A stretch of DNA of 64,000 nucleotides. Source: Kribbella rubisoli (lineage in GTDB: Bacteria > Actinomycetota > Actinomycetes > Propionibacteriales > Kribbellaceae). Shown here piece by piece: positions 1 through 8,241 of this stretch. Location of the stretch: assembly GCF_004217145.1 (NCBI RefSeq), contig NZ_SHKR01000014.1, forward strand, positions 434,001 to 498,000, given 5' to 3'. Made by a program: the position numbers and the translations under genes. Each line of letters begins with the position of its first letter. The stretch's first letter is position 1. The notes under the pieces were generated by a model that saw nothing but the letters and a program-made list of their open reading frames with translations, did not search any database and was not told where the DNA came from.

Positions 1-442
1 AGCGGCGCTTGTGGTGCCGTTTCTTCGGCCACGGGTCGGGGAAGTAGATACGTACGCCGGCCAGCGTGGCCAGCGCGACGTGATCGCGGAGGAAGTCGAG
101 CGCGTCGCCCTCGAGCAGCCGGACGTTGTCCAGGTCGTACTTCTCCACCCACAGCATCAGCTGTCCCAGGCCGGCCGGGTACACCTCGGCGGCCAGGTGG
201 TTGACCTCGGGCGCGGCGACGGCGAGCTGCGCGGTGGCCTCGCCCATGCCGGAACCGATCTCCAGCACGGTAGGCGCTTCCCGGCCGAACCACTTGGCGA
301 GATCCAGCTCACCCGGCGGCAGCTCCTCCTCCGTACGGCCGAGCTCCGACCAGTGCGTCTGCCAGACCCGCGTCTGCCCAGCCGTCATCCGAACGCTGCG
401 CCGGACTGTGCTGAAGACTCCCGGTTGCCTGACGTGATCCAC
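1..442 (-). CDS. trmB: tRNA (guanine-N7-)-methyltransferase TrmB, 3' end cut by window
   Basis: Partial gene entering from the left edge; only about the first 147 codons are present. The enzyme uses S-adenosylmethionine to make 7-methylguanosine at position 46 of tRNAs in the cytoplasm. The reading frame shows the SAM-binding motif VLEIGSGMGEAT (plus-strand about 245-280) and the family signature FPDPWPKKRHHKRR at the window edge. The start is uncertain: GTG at 442 is used here, GTG at 451 and ATG at 388 are in frame, and the conserved N-terminal stretch (RRSVRMTAGQTR) favours one of the GTGs over 388. It lies just downstream of glnE on the same strand, about 20 bases away. Identity is clear from the motifs; the C-terminal half cannot be assessed. 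Confidence 0.9.
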   Translation of the reverse strand, partial: MDHVRQPGVFSTVRRSVRMTAGQTRVWQTHWSELGRTEEELPPGELDLAKWFGREAPTVLEIGSGMGEATAQLAVAAPEVNHLAAEVYPAGLGQLMLWVEKYDLDNVRLLEGDALDFLRDHVALATLAGVRIYFPDPWPKKRHHKRR

Positions 443-464
443 TGTTTCCACCGCCAGGAGTCTA

Positions 465-3455
465 TTAGTCGTCCCAGAACAGGTGGGCGACGGTATTGTG
501 GGCGCGGCGGGTGGTGCGGAGGTAGTCGTCGGAGAAGCGGCTGGATTCGCCCGGTGGATAGCCGCAGATCTGGGCGACCGCGGCGAGGTCGCGGGGATCA
601 CGCGGCAGCGAGTCGCTCGGGCGGCCGCGGACGAGCATGATCGCGTTGCGGATGCGGGTCGCCATTTCCCATGCCGCGCGGAGCGTGTCGGCCTCGGTGG
701 GGTCGACGAGGTTGGCATCCACGCCGGCGTACAGCGCTCCGAGCGTGCGCGTCGTACGGAGAGTGGGAACGCGGTGCGCCTCGCGGAGCTGGAGGAGCTG
801 GACGGTCCATTCGATGTCGGCGAGACCGCCTCGCCCGAGCTTGGTGTGGGTGGCCGGGTCGGCGCCTCGCGGGAGGCGTTCGGCGTCGACGCGGGCCTTG
901 ATGCGGCGGATCTCCATCACATCGCGCTCGCTGATCCCGTTCTCCGGGTAGCGAAGCGGATCGATCAGTTCGCGGAACGACTGGCACAGGTCGGCGTCGC
1001 CGCACAACGGGTCGGCCCGCAGCAGGGCTTGCGCCTCCCAGACCGCCGACCACCTGGCGTAGTACGAGGCGTACGACGCGAGCGTCCGAACGAGCGGTCC
1101 TTGCCGACCCTCAGGCCGCAGGTCCGCGTCGACCGCGACCGCAGGATCGGTACCTGGCAACGCCAGCAGGCGGCGCAGTTCGGTCGCGGCCTGCGTCGCG
1201 AAGTCCGTCGCCGCCTTCTCGTCCGCGCCGGGCTTCGGGTCGTGGACGAACATCACGTCGGCGTCGCTGCCGTAGCCGAGCTCGTGCCCGCCGAAGCGGC
1301 CCATCGCGACGATCGACATCCGCGTCGGCTCGGGCTCGCCCTTCGCGACGGCTCGCCGCGCGACCTCGAGCGCCGTGGTCAGCGTTCCGACTGAGATGAC
1401 AGTAAGCGCCTGACCCACGGTCTCGACATCGACGACGCCCGACAGATCGGCTGCGGCGATGCGGAACAGCTCCCGTCGGCGTACTGCTCGGATCGCCTGC
1501 ACTGCTGCCTCCGGTGTGTCCTGCCGACGGGCGGCGGCGGACATTTCAGCCAGCAGAGCGTCTTGAGTTCGCGGTGTGAGTTCGCGTTCGTCGGCGAGCA
1601 TCGCGGTCGCTTCAGGCGCGCGTTGCAGCAGGTCGACGGCGTACCGGCCGCTGGCCAGCAGGTGCGCGAGGCGTTCGGCCGAGGCCCCCTCGTCGCGGAG
1701 CTGGCGCAGGTACCACGGTGTCGAGCCGAGCGCGTCGGAGATCGTGCGGAACGCGAGCAGGCCGGCGTCCGGATCCGGTGATTCGGCGAACCAGCCGAGC
1801 ATCGCGGGCAGCAACGCCTTCTGGATCGACGAACGCCGCGACACTCCCTCGGACAGCGCCTCGATGTGCCGCAGCGCCGACGCGGGATCGGCGTACCCGA
1901 GCGCGGTCAGGCGCTGCCTGGCTGCCTCCGGCGTCAGGCGCACCTCGTCGCCAGGGATGCGCGCGACCGCGGCGAGCAGCGGCCGGTAAAACAGCTTCTC
2001 GTGCAGCCGCCGTACCTCGAGCGCATGCTTCTTCCAGGCTGCGGTCAGGTCCTTGACCGGGTTCTTCGTGAAGCCGAGCGAGCGGCCGAGGCGGCGCAGG
2101 TCCGCCTCGTCGTCGGGGACCTGATGGGTACGGCGCAGGCGGTACAGCTGGATGCGGTGCTCCATCGAGCGCAAGAAGCGGTACGCATCGGCCATTACGG
2201 CGCCGTCGGTGCGGCCGACGTACCCACTGGTGGTGAGGGACTCGAGCGCGACGAGCGTCGTACCGCTGCGGACCGACTCGTCGCTGCGCCCGTGCACGAG
2301 TTGCAGCAGTTGTACTGCGAACTCGACGTCCCGCAGCCCGCCGGGGCCGAGCTTCAGTTGGCGATCGACGTCCGCGGCCGGGATGTGGTCGACGACTCGG
2401 CGGCGCATCGCCTGTACGTCGTCGACAAAGCCCTCGCGGTCAGCTGCGGACCAGGCGAGGTCGCCGATCCTCTCGGAGTACTCCCGCCCGAGCGCCGCAT
2501 CGCCCGCAACGGGACGGGCCTTGAGGAGCGCCTGGAACTCCCAGGTCTTCGCCCAGCGCTGGTAGTACGCGAGGTGGCTGTCGAGGGTGCGGACGAGCGG
2601 ACCGGACTTGCCCTCCGGGCGGAGCGCGGCGTCGACCGGCCAGAGCGTGCCCTCTCCGGTGTGCGCCGAACAGATCCGCATCGTGGCGGCGGCGAGCTGG
2701 GTCGCGGTCTTCAGCGCGGGCAGTTCGGGCTCGCCGTCGTGCGGCTCGGCGACGAACAGCACGTCGACATCGCTGACGTAGTTGAGCTCCCGGCCGCCGC
2801 ACTTGCCCATGGCAATGATCGCGAGCCGGCAGTCGGCGGCGCCGGGGTGCGCGGCGAAGTACTCGTTGCGGGCGATGTGCAGCGCGGTCTCGAGCGCTCC
2901 GCCGGCCAGATCCGCGAGTACGGCGGCGACCTCGTCGACGAGCAGGCCCTCGGCGAGATCACGCGCGGCCAGCCGGAGCAGCAGGCGACGGTACTCGACC
3001 CGCAGCGCGTCGATCGGGTTCTCGGCATCGACCGCAGTGGCGAGCTTGGCGGCGACGTCCTCGACCGACGAGCGGGAACCTGCCAGCGCCGGGTCGGCAA
3101 GGTCGTACCAATGGCGCGGATGTACGGCGAGATGCCGGCCGAGCGCTTCGCTCGCACCGAGCACGTACACGAGCCGGCGGCGGAAGCCCTCGTCCATCTC
3201 GAGCGTGCGCGCGAACGCGGCCACGTCGTACTCGTGCCGGTGCAGCGCCTCCGCCATCCCGCAGAGCCCGTGCAGCGCGAGATCCGGATCGGCCGACTCC
3301 CCCAGCGTGGTGATCAGCTGCTCGGTGGCCATCGGACTGTGCGAGTCGAGCGCGTCCAACTCCTCGAGCATCCCCGCCGCCCGCTGCGGGTCCTCGAACC
3401 CGAGCCGGACAAGCCGTCCCTCCCACGACCCTCTCCGACCCTCAGCCACCCCCAC
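465..3455 (-). CDS. glnE: Bifunctional glutamine synthetase adenylyltransferase/deadenylase
   Basis: GlnE attaches AMP to a tyrosine of type I glutamine synthetase and removes it again, tuning nitrogen assimilation in the cytoplasm. The 996-codon length is normal. The two nucleotidyltransferase halves are both visible: MGKCGGRELNYVSDVDVLF near residue 215 and MGRFGGHELGYGSDADVMF near residue 716. Each is followed by its partner motif, GGLRDVEF near 368 and GGLADIEW in the C half. Both metal-binding Asp pairs are intact, so both activities look preserved. Start GTG 3455 is used; GTG 3449 is six bases after a TAGGTT box and could be a leaderless start. glnA2 lies about 2 kb away on the same strand, as in mycobacteria and streptomycetes. 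Confidence 0.95.
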   Translation of the reverse strand: MGVAEGRRGSWEGRLVRLGFEDPQRAAGMLEELDALDSHSPMATEQLITTLGESADPDLALHGLCGMAEALHRHEYDVAAFARTLEMDEGFRRRLVYVLGASEALGRHLAVHPRHWYDLADPALAGSRSSVEDVAAKLATAVDAENPIDALRVEYRRLLLRLAARDLAEGLLVDEVAAVLADLAGGALETALHIARNEYFAAHPGAADCRLAIIAMGKCGGRELNYVSDVDVLFVAEPHDGEPELPALKTATQLAAATMRICSAHTGEGTLWPVDAALRPEGKSGPLVRTLDSHLAYYQRWAKTWEFQALLKARPVAGDAALGREYSERIGDLAWSAADREGFVDDVQAMRRRVVDHIPAADVDRQLKLGPGGLRDVEFAVQLLQLVHGRSDESVRSGTTLVALESLTTSGYVGRTDGAVMADAYRFLRSMEHRIQLYRLRRTHQVPDDEADLRRLGRSLGFTKNPVKDLTAAWKKHALEVRRLHEKLFYRPLLAAVARIPGDEVRLTPEAARQRLTALGYADPASALRHIEALSEGVSRRSSIQKALLPAMLGWFAESPDPDAGLLAFRTISDALGSTPWYLRQLRDEGASAERLAHLLASGRYAVDLLQRAPEATAMLADERELTPRTQDALLAEMSAAARRQDTPEAAVQAIRAVRRRELFRIAAADLSGVVDVETVGQALTVISVGTLTTALEVARRAVAKGEPEPTRMSIVAMGRFGGHELGYGSDADVMFVHDPKPGADEKAATDFATQAATELRRLLALPGTDPAVAVDADLRPEGRQGPLVRTLASYASYYARWSAVWEAQALLRADPLCGDADLCQSFRELIDPLRYPENGISERDVMEIRRIKARVDAERLPRGADPATHTKLGRGGLADIEWTVQLLQLREAHRVPTLRTTRTLGALYAGVDANLVDPTEADTLRAAWEMATRIRNAIMLVRGRPSDSLPRDPRDLAAVAQICGYPPGESSRFSDDYLRTTRRAHNTVAHLFWDD

Positions 3456-3520
3456 AACCTATCCAACCTCAGGTCGCGACGGCTCGTTGGGCACCCACCG
3501 ACCATCGTGGGAGGAGCACA

Positions 3521-3634
3521 ATGGTTGGCGTGTTCACAAAGTCTCAGCTGGATCGCGGGAAGATCGCGGGGAATACACGGTGTCGTGTAGCGGATTCGCT
3601 CAGTAGTCGGCATGATGGCTTCTCATGGTCATGA
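3521..3634 (+). CDS. Possible 37-codon leader ORF before the next gene
   Basis: An ATG at 3521 sits five bases after a strong Shine-Dalgarno (GGGAGGAG) and opens a 37-codon frame. It ends in TGA at 3632-3634, overlapping an ATG of the next gene (ATG 3631) as ATGA. The peptide begins MVGVFTKSQLDRGKIAG and has no membrane segment and no run of one amino acid typical of an attenuator. Only the ribosome site and the stop/start overlap support it. It could instead be untranslated leader of the following gene. It is divergent from glnE. Confidence 0.4.
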   Translation: MVGVFTKSQLDRGKIAGNTRCRVADSLSSRHDGFSWS

Positions 3635-4131
3635 TGACGGGGTCGCTCGCCGTGCGCGGAACGGTGCTCTGGCTGACACCCCAGCAGGGCGGGCGAGTGT
3701 CGGGTCCGCCGGAGCCGGATTACGACTACGACTACACCGCGACGGCGTACCTCCCGCCGCGAACGCCGGAGGACGGCCAGGCCGGGATCGCGCTGCGCCG
3801 GTTCGCGCCGAGCGCCTGGCGTACGCCGGCCGAGGGGATTCTCGTTCCTGCCAAGGGGAATCGCGCCCAGCAGGTGATCCCCGGCTGCATCGTGATCATC
3901 ACCGAAGGCGTCCGCCCGGTCGGGCTGCTCACGGTGGAAGAGGTATACGCGCTCGCTCCGGACGGTACGCCGATCGTTCCTGTGGTCGAGCCGGTTGCCG
4001 AGGTTTTTGCCGACGCACCGACGGCTGACGTGGCGCCGACCGAACCGCCGTACCGGCACTCGACGGCGGCGTCCCGCTGGGCCTCGAAGCACGCCTCCGA
4101 CGACGCGCCGCCACAGACCGCCGGAGTCTGA
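3625..4131 (+). CDS. Unknown protein, weak resemblance to an EF-Tu C-terminal barrel
   Basis: 168 codons, or 166 or 165 if translation starts at ATG 3631 or 3634, which lie in the overlap with the upstream leader ORF. I do not recognise a named family. The N-terminal half (VRGTVLWLTPQQGGRVSGPP, then YLPPRTPEDGQAGIALRRF) resembles by eye the EEGGR...PQFYFR and MPGD... strands of the EF-Tu C-terminal beta barrel, as seen in short actinobacterial proteins. The C-terminal third is Pro/Ala/Asp-rich and probably disordered. There is no signal peptide, membrane segment or catalytic motif. Coding is supported by frame length and GC-rich third positions. Function unknown. Confidence 0.7.
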   Translation: MVMMTGSLAVRGTVLWLTPQQGGRVSGPPEPDYDYDYTATAYLPPRTPEDGQAGIALRRFAPSAWRTPAEGILVPAKGNRAQQVIPGCIVIITEGVRPVGLLTVEEVYALAPDGTPIVPVVEPVAEVFADAPTADVAPTEPPYRHSTAASRWASKHASDDAPPQTAGV

Positions 4132-4176
4132 ACACACTCTGTTGCATTAGTTGCACTCAGTGTTACCTTCGGAACT

Positions 4177-4749
4177 ATGCGTCACTGGAAACGGGTCGTC
4201 GCCGTCCTGCTGGTCGCCGCCATCGCGCTCGTCGTCGAAGGCTGGGCAGCCCGCGCCCAGGCCGCATTCTTCAAGAGCTGCCAGTACGAGCGAGTGCCCG
4301 GCCAGAGCGGGCGCCCGCCGTACTCGCTCGCGCCGACGCTCGGCCTGGTCAAGGCGACCATCCGGACGAACCGCGGCGACCTGGTCCTGACACTGGACCG
4401 CAGCGCGGCACCGTGCGCGGTCCACAGCTTCACGTATCTCGCCCTGAAACGCTTCTACAACCAGACCCCGTGCCCGCGCCACACCCGGGCGATCCTCGAG
4501 TGCGGCGCGGGCCGGCCCGGCTACCACTTCACCCCCGAACTAACCGGCCACGAAACCTACCCGCGCGGCACCGTTGCCCTCAGCAACACCCCCGGCCTCG
4601 GCAACACCGCCACCTTCTTCATCCTCCCGACCGCCGCCACCCTCCCGCCGACGTCCACCGTCATCGGCAAGCTGGTCGCCGGCGCCCCGGTCCTCGACCG
4701 CCTCTCAACCACCCAACCGGCAACCATCCAAGAAGTCCTGCTCGGCTGA
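4177..4749 (+). CDS. Secreted cyclophilin-type peptidyl-prolyl isomerase
   Basis: 190 codons. Residues 1-30 form a signal peptide or signal anchor (MRHWKRVV, then a run of Ala/Val/Leu, then ARAQAAF). The rest is a compact cyclophilin fold: ATIRTNRGDLVLTLD, then APCAVHSFTYLALKRFYNQT, a GRPGYHFTPEL stretch, and FFILPTAATLPP where cyclophilins carry QFFI...PWLD. Cyclophilins isomerise X-Pro bonds. The usual catalytic Arg/Phe/Gln region is shortened (FNRV replaced, GSQFFI replaced by TATFFI), so activity may be weak. Four Cys in the mature part are compatible with disulfides outside the cell. It stands alone, 45 bases after the previous gene. Confidence 0.85.
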   Translation: MRHWKRVVAVLLVAAIALVVEGWAARAQAAFFKSCQYERVPGQSGRPPYSLAPTLGLVKATIRTNRGDLVLTLDRSAAPCAVHSFTYLALKRFYNQTPCPRHTRAILECGAGRPGYHFTPELTGHETYPRGTVALSNTPGLGNTATFFILPTAATLPPTSTVIGKLVAGAPVLDRLSTTQPATIQEVLLG

Positions 4750-4770
4750 CCTGCTCGTACAGTTCTCCCC

Positions 4771-5187
4771 GTGACCCGTTCGGAACTGTGGGGCCGGGAG
4801 TGGGACTTCCTCGCCGTCGACCAATGCGGCCAGGTCGCAGTCCTCTCAACCGCCGGCTACGGACCGATTCCCCCGGCGGTGCTAGCGGCCCGGGAGACCG
4901 TCGAGCGCGCAATCGACGACCTCATGCGCCTGCCCGTGATCACCAGCGCCGTACCCACCGATCCCGATCGCAGCGGCAACTACTCGGACTGGTACGCCGT
5001 CAGCGCGCGCGGCTTCTACGCCTTCGACTGGCACGTCTGGCACGGCCCGTACGAACCCATCGCGACACCCGCGGATCCTCTCCACGTCGAGCATTTGCCC
5101 GACGTGCTTCGGTCCGCCTGCGGTCTGCTCCGCATCCCACAATCCTTCGCGGAGATTACGAGCCTGCAGCTAGCCGAACCTGAGTGA
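4771..5187 (+). CDS. Conserved unknown protein (138 codons)
   Basis: GTG start at 4771, 21 bases after the cyclophilin stop, so probably co-transcribed with it. The protein is soluble and Trp/Tyr-rich (WGREWDFLAVDQCGQVAVLS, YSDWYAVSARGFYAFDWHVW). The opening resembles actinobacterial proteins of unknown role that begin EWDWLAVD...G.V..FSTAG, but I cannot name a domain. It has no signal peptide or membrane helix. GC3 and length support a real gene. Function unknown. Confidence 0.7.
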   Translation: MTRSELWGREWDFLAVDQCGQVAVLSTAGYGPIPPAVLAARETVERAIDDLMRLPVITSAVPTDPDRSGNYSDWYAVSARGFYAFDWHVWHGPYEPIATPADPLHVEHLPDVLRSACGLLRIPQSFAEITSLQLAEPE

Positions 5188-5230
5188 AATTGCTCATGTG
5201 GGGTGGGTTCAGGTGGTCGACGATTCCGGC

Positions 5231-5518
5231 ATGAGCAAAAGCATCCAGCCCCAGCAGACCGCAGCGTTCTACGCGCAGGCGGTCGCATCCTTCGGCATCT
5301 CACTCACCGCGATGACAGTCGCCCTGATCTACCTACCGGCCCAGCCGTGGGTACGAGCCTTCCTGGCCCTCGGCCTGCTCTACACGGTGACGTCAACCGT
5401 CGTCCTCTGCAAGGTAGTCCGCGACCGCCAAGAACTCTCCGACGTAACCACCCGAGTAGACCAAGCCCGCCTAGACAAACTCCTCACCGAACACGACCCC
5501 TTCAAAGTCGACAGCTAG
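5231..5518 (+). CDS. YiaA/YiaB two-helix inner membrane protein
   Basis: The start is placed at ATG 5231 because the conserved family begins MSKS...TTAFYAQA; an upstream in-frame start at 5198 would add 11 unconserved residues. The 95-residue product has two membrane helices (AVASFGISLTAMTVALIYL and VRAFLALGLLYTVTSTVVL) and the typical ending KVVRDRQE before a charged cytoplasmic tail. This matches the YiaAB domain, whose role is unknown. It ends 31 bases before the convergent glnA2 stop. Confidence 0.85.
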   Translation: MSKSIQPQQTAAFYAQAVASFGISLTAMTVALIYLPAQPWVRAFLALGLLYTVTSTVVLCKVVRDRQELSDVTTRVDQARLDKLLTEHDPFKVDS

Positions 5519-5549
5519 TACGACGAGGAGCCGGGGCGGGGCGGACCGC

Positions 5550-6890
5550 CTACAAGACGGGTAGGAGCTTGTTTAGTTCGAAGGGGGTTACTTGGCGGCG
5601 GTAGTCCTGCCATTCGGCTCGTTTGTTGCGGAGGAAGAAGTCGAAGACGTGTTCGCCGAGGGTTTCGGCGACGAGCTCGCTGTCTTCCATGGCGCTGATG
5701 GCTTCAGCGAGGCTGCCGGGAAGCGGCTTGATGCCGAGCGCCTTGCGTTCGCGAGAAGTCAACGACCAGATGTCGTCCTCGACCTCCGCCGGCAGCTCGT
5801 AGCCCTCCTCAATCCCCTTCAGCCCAGCAGCAAGCATCAAAGCGAACGCCAGATAAGGATTGGCAGCAGAGTCCAACGACCGGAACTCGACCCGCGAGGA
5901 CTGTCCCTTGTGCGGCTTGTACATCGGCACGCGCACCAACGCCGACCGGTTGTTGTGACCCCACGAGATGAACGACGGCGCCTCATCCCCCACGGCCAGC
6001 CGCTTGTAAGAGTTCACCCATTGGTTCGTCACCGCGGTGATCTCACCGGCGTGATGCAGCAGCCCGGCGATAAAAGCACGCCCGGTCTTGGACAGCTGGT
6101 ACTGCGCTCCGCCCTCGAAGAACGCGTTCCGGTCGCCCTCGAACAGCGACATGTGCGTGTGCATCCCGGATCCCGGCTGATCCGACAGCGGCTTCGGCAT
6201 GAAGGACGCGTAGATGCCCTGCGACAGGGCCACCTCCTTCACCACGACGCGGAACGTCATGATGTTGTCGGCGGTCGACAGCGCGTCTGCGTACCGCAGG
6301 TCGATCTCCTGCTGACCGGGCCCGCCCTCGTGGTGGCTGAACTCGACCGAGATCCCCATCGATTCCAGCATCGTGATCGCCTCACGCCGGAAGTCGTTCC
6401 CGATCCCCTGCGGCGTGTGGTCGAAGTACCCGGACGAGTCGACCGGCTCCGGCGTCGTACCGGGAGCACCGGTGAGCGACTTGAAGAGGTAGAACTCGAT
6501 CTCCGGATGCGTGTAGAACGTGAACCCCAGATCGGCCGCCTTCGACAGCGTCCGCTTCAGCACATGCCGCGGGTCCGCGAACGACGCCGACCCGTCCGGC
6601 ATGTTGATGTCGCAGAACATCCGCGCCGTACCCATGGTCTCGCCGCGCCAGGGCAGGATCTGGAACGTCGACGGGTCCGGCTTGGCCAGCATGTCGGCCT
6701 CGGTCACCCGGGCGAACCCCTCGATCGCCGACCCGTCGAACCCGAGCCCCTCGGCGAACGCGCTCTCCAGCTCCGCCGGCGCCACGGCCACCGACTTCAG
6801 GAACCCGAGTACGTCGGTGAACCAGAGCCGCACGAAGCGTACGTCGCGCTCCTCCAGCGCGCGCAGCACGAACTCCTGCTGCTTGTCCAT
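5550..6890 (-). CDS. glnA2: Type I glutamine synthetase, GlnA2 branch
   Basis: 446 codons, the usual length for the actinobacterial GlnA2 branch. Class I GS motifs are present in order: GFDGSAIEGF, the metal/glutamate motif EGGPGQQEIDLRYADAL, NQWVNSYKRL, and the ATP/glutamate site RSALVRVPMYKPHKGQSSRVEFR. GS proteins ligate ammonia or an amine to glutamate using ATP. In Streptomyces a GlnA2 of this branch has been described as a gamma-glutamylpolyamine synthetase, so substrate cannot be assumed. The segment that carries the adenylylated Tyr in GlnA1 (DKDLYELP) reads VEDDIWSL here, with Trp in place of Tyr, so the neighbouring GlnE probably does not act on this enzyme. A GlnR-like box lies about 50 bases upstream. 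Confidence 0.93.
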   Translation of the reverse strand: MDKQQEFVLRALEERDVRFVRLWFTDVLGFLKSVAVAPAELESAFAEGLGFDGSAIEGFARVTEADMLAKPDPSTFQILPWRGETMGTARMFCDINMPDGSASFADPRHVLKRTLSKAADLGFTFYTHPEIEFYLFKSLTGAPGTTPEPVDSSGYFDHTPQGIGNDFRREAITMLESMGISVEFSHHEGGPGQQEIDLRYADALSTADNIMTFRVVVKEVALSQGIYASFMPKPLSDQPGSGMHTHMSLFEGDRNAFFEGGAQYQLSKTGRAFIAGLLHHAGEITAVTNQWVNSYKRLAVGDEAPSFISWGHNNRSALVRVPMYKPHKGQSSRVEFRSLDSAANPYLAFALMLAAGLKGIEEGYELPAEVEDDIWSLTSRERKALGIKPLPGSLAEAISAMEDSELVAETLGEHVFDFFLRNKRAEWQDYRRQVTPFELNKLLPVL

Positions 6891-6941
6891 CAGTCCACCT
6901 CTCGCCCAAGTTCAGAACTTCTCACAGTGTGCCCCGCCTCT

Positions 6942-6957
6942 GTTAAGCAGACGTTAC
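6942..6957 (-). promoter_or_regulatory. Candidate GlnR-type nitrogen box before glnA2
   Basis: On the minus strand the sequence reads GTAAC, six bases, TTAAC. The actinobacterial GlnR box is described as GTnAC-n6-GAAAC/GTAAC. One half matches fully and the other in the final AAC. It is about 50 bases upstream of glnA2 and also upstream of the divergent membrane gene. Half-consensus only. Confidence 0.35.
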
Positions 6958-7002
6958 GTGCCCAGGCGGACACAGGCATGCTCAGGGGCCTAGCGTGTTC
7001 CC

Positions 7003-7407
7003 GTGCAGACGATCTTTCATGCGGCGCTCATCGTCGCCGCGGTCCTCTGCCTCAGCGACCTCATCGTCAGTACGGCGCGATTCATGCAGTCGCTGCGCCG
7101 GAAGCGACCCGCCGAACGGGATGTGCTCGGCCGCCGCTGGCTCCCCGTCCCGGAGCTCGGGTTCGGCATGTGCGCGTTCTGCTGCCCCGGCCTGGTGACG
7201 CTCGGCCTGACCCATCACGACGCGGACAGCCTGCCGACCACGCAGATCCTGCTCGCCGCGCTGGTCTTCGGGTACGCCGGTGCCGTGCTCTCCCGCATCG
7301 TCCGTACTCCAGGCCCGGGCGGCCGCCGCTTCCGCCTACGCGCCGGCCTGCTGCTGGGCCTCCCGGCCCTCTTCGGCCTCGTGTTCGGTCTCTCCGGAGT
7401 GGTCTGA
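7003..7407 (+). CDS. Small membrane protein, unknown
   Basis: GTG start at 7003, seven bases after a TAGCGT box that could be a leaderless promoter element. The 134 codons give about four hydrophobic segments (residues 4-24, about 55-70, 80-97 and 112-134) separated by basic loops. No family is recognised. It is divergent from glnA2. Its last 72 bases overlap the 3' end of the convergent HTTM gene in a different frame, which makes the exact C-terminus less certain. Confidence 0.6.
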   Translation: MQTIFHAALIVAAVLCLSDLIVSTARFMQSLRRKRPAERDVLGRRWLPVPELGFGMCAFCCPGLVTLGLTHHDADSLPTTQILLAALVFGYAGAVLSRIVRTPGPGGRRFRLRAGLLLGLPALFGLVFGLSGVV

Positions 7408-8241
7408 CCGTCGGGCCTGGAACCACGGCACGATCCGCTCCAGCGGAGCGAACGCGAGCCAGCACACAACCGTCGGCAGGAAGTGGATCAGCAGGATCGC
7501 CGTGTTCGCGGCGTGGAACCCGAGGAAGAACAGGGCCCCGAACAACTGCCACCGCCCCTTGAGCCACAGGATGACCGGCGAGCAGAACTCCCCGATGATC
7601 CCGACCCACTGCATCACGTGCAGCACCCACGGATAGTGCAGCAACCACTCCCCGACAGGGTGCGGCCGCCGCACGATCGCCCAGGTCAGTACGGCGCTCC
7701 CCGGCCACGTCAGCGCCCATCCGGCACTGCGCAGTTTCGCCACCGAGGACAGGAAGTACGTCGCGATCACGCAGATCTGGATGCACCGGATCGCCCACCC
7801 GGCCGCCTCGGAGCGGGTCTGATCGCCGTACGACGCCCGCCCGCGCCGGGCACCGCCGACGGTCGGGAGGACCCACAGCGCGATCACCAGCGCGAGGTGG
7901 TCGTGGTCGACCTTGCCGTCGCTCATCCCGATCAGGACCCACCAGGTGAACGCCGGCGCGACGATCCAGCCGGCGATCCGCGGGAAGTAGTTCGTCGCAC
8001 CGATCAGGCAGGCGACGATCAGCACGATGTACAGCGCGGTGGTGTTCGCGACCGACGGTGTCGGCAGGTGCAGCAACCGCTCCAGCAGCAGCGGCTGGTA
8101 GAGGTCTGGGTGCTCGCCTTTGTCGCGGGTGTCGCGGACGAACGCGTGCATGTCGAGGATGACGAACAGGTACAGGACCGTCCGCAACCACGCGATCCGC
8201 CCCAGCGCGATCGCCGGCGTGAACCAGTTGACCAATCTCAT
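7336..8241 (-). CDS. HTTM-like (vitamin K-dependent carboxylase-related) membrane protein
   Basis: 301 codons with about seven or eight membrane helices. The pattern (WLRTVLYLFVILDMHAFV at the start, a FLSSVAKL segment, WVGIIGEFCSPVILW, FFLGFHAANTAILLIHFLP) resembles actinobacterial HTTM-domain proteins related to gamma-glutamyl carboxylase membrane regions. Catalytic function in bacteria is mostly unknown. GAGGA precedes ATG 8241 at normal spacing, and the ATG overlaps the stop of a 27-codon mini-ORF. It is the last gene of a three-ORF minus-strand set that starts at 8806. Confidence 0.8.
   Translation of the reverse strand: MRLVNWFTPAIALGRIAWLRTVLYLFVILDMHAFVRDTRDKGEHPDLYQPLLLERLLHLPTPSVANTTALYIVLIVACLIGATNYFPRIAGWIVAPAFTWWVLIGMSDGKVDHDHLALVIALWVLPTVGGARRGRASYGDQTRSEAAGWAIRCIQICVIATYFLSSVAKLRSAGWALTWPGSAVLTWAIVRRPHPVGEWLLHYPWVLHVMQWVGIIGEFCSPVILWLKGRWQLFGALFFLGFHAANTAILLIHFLPTVVCWLAFAPLERIVPWFQARRSDHSGETEHEAEEGREAQQQAGA

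Noticed and set aside
1866..3590. Long plus-strand frame opposite glnE
   Set aside because: Antisense shadow with no motif; glnE motifs are all on the minus strand.
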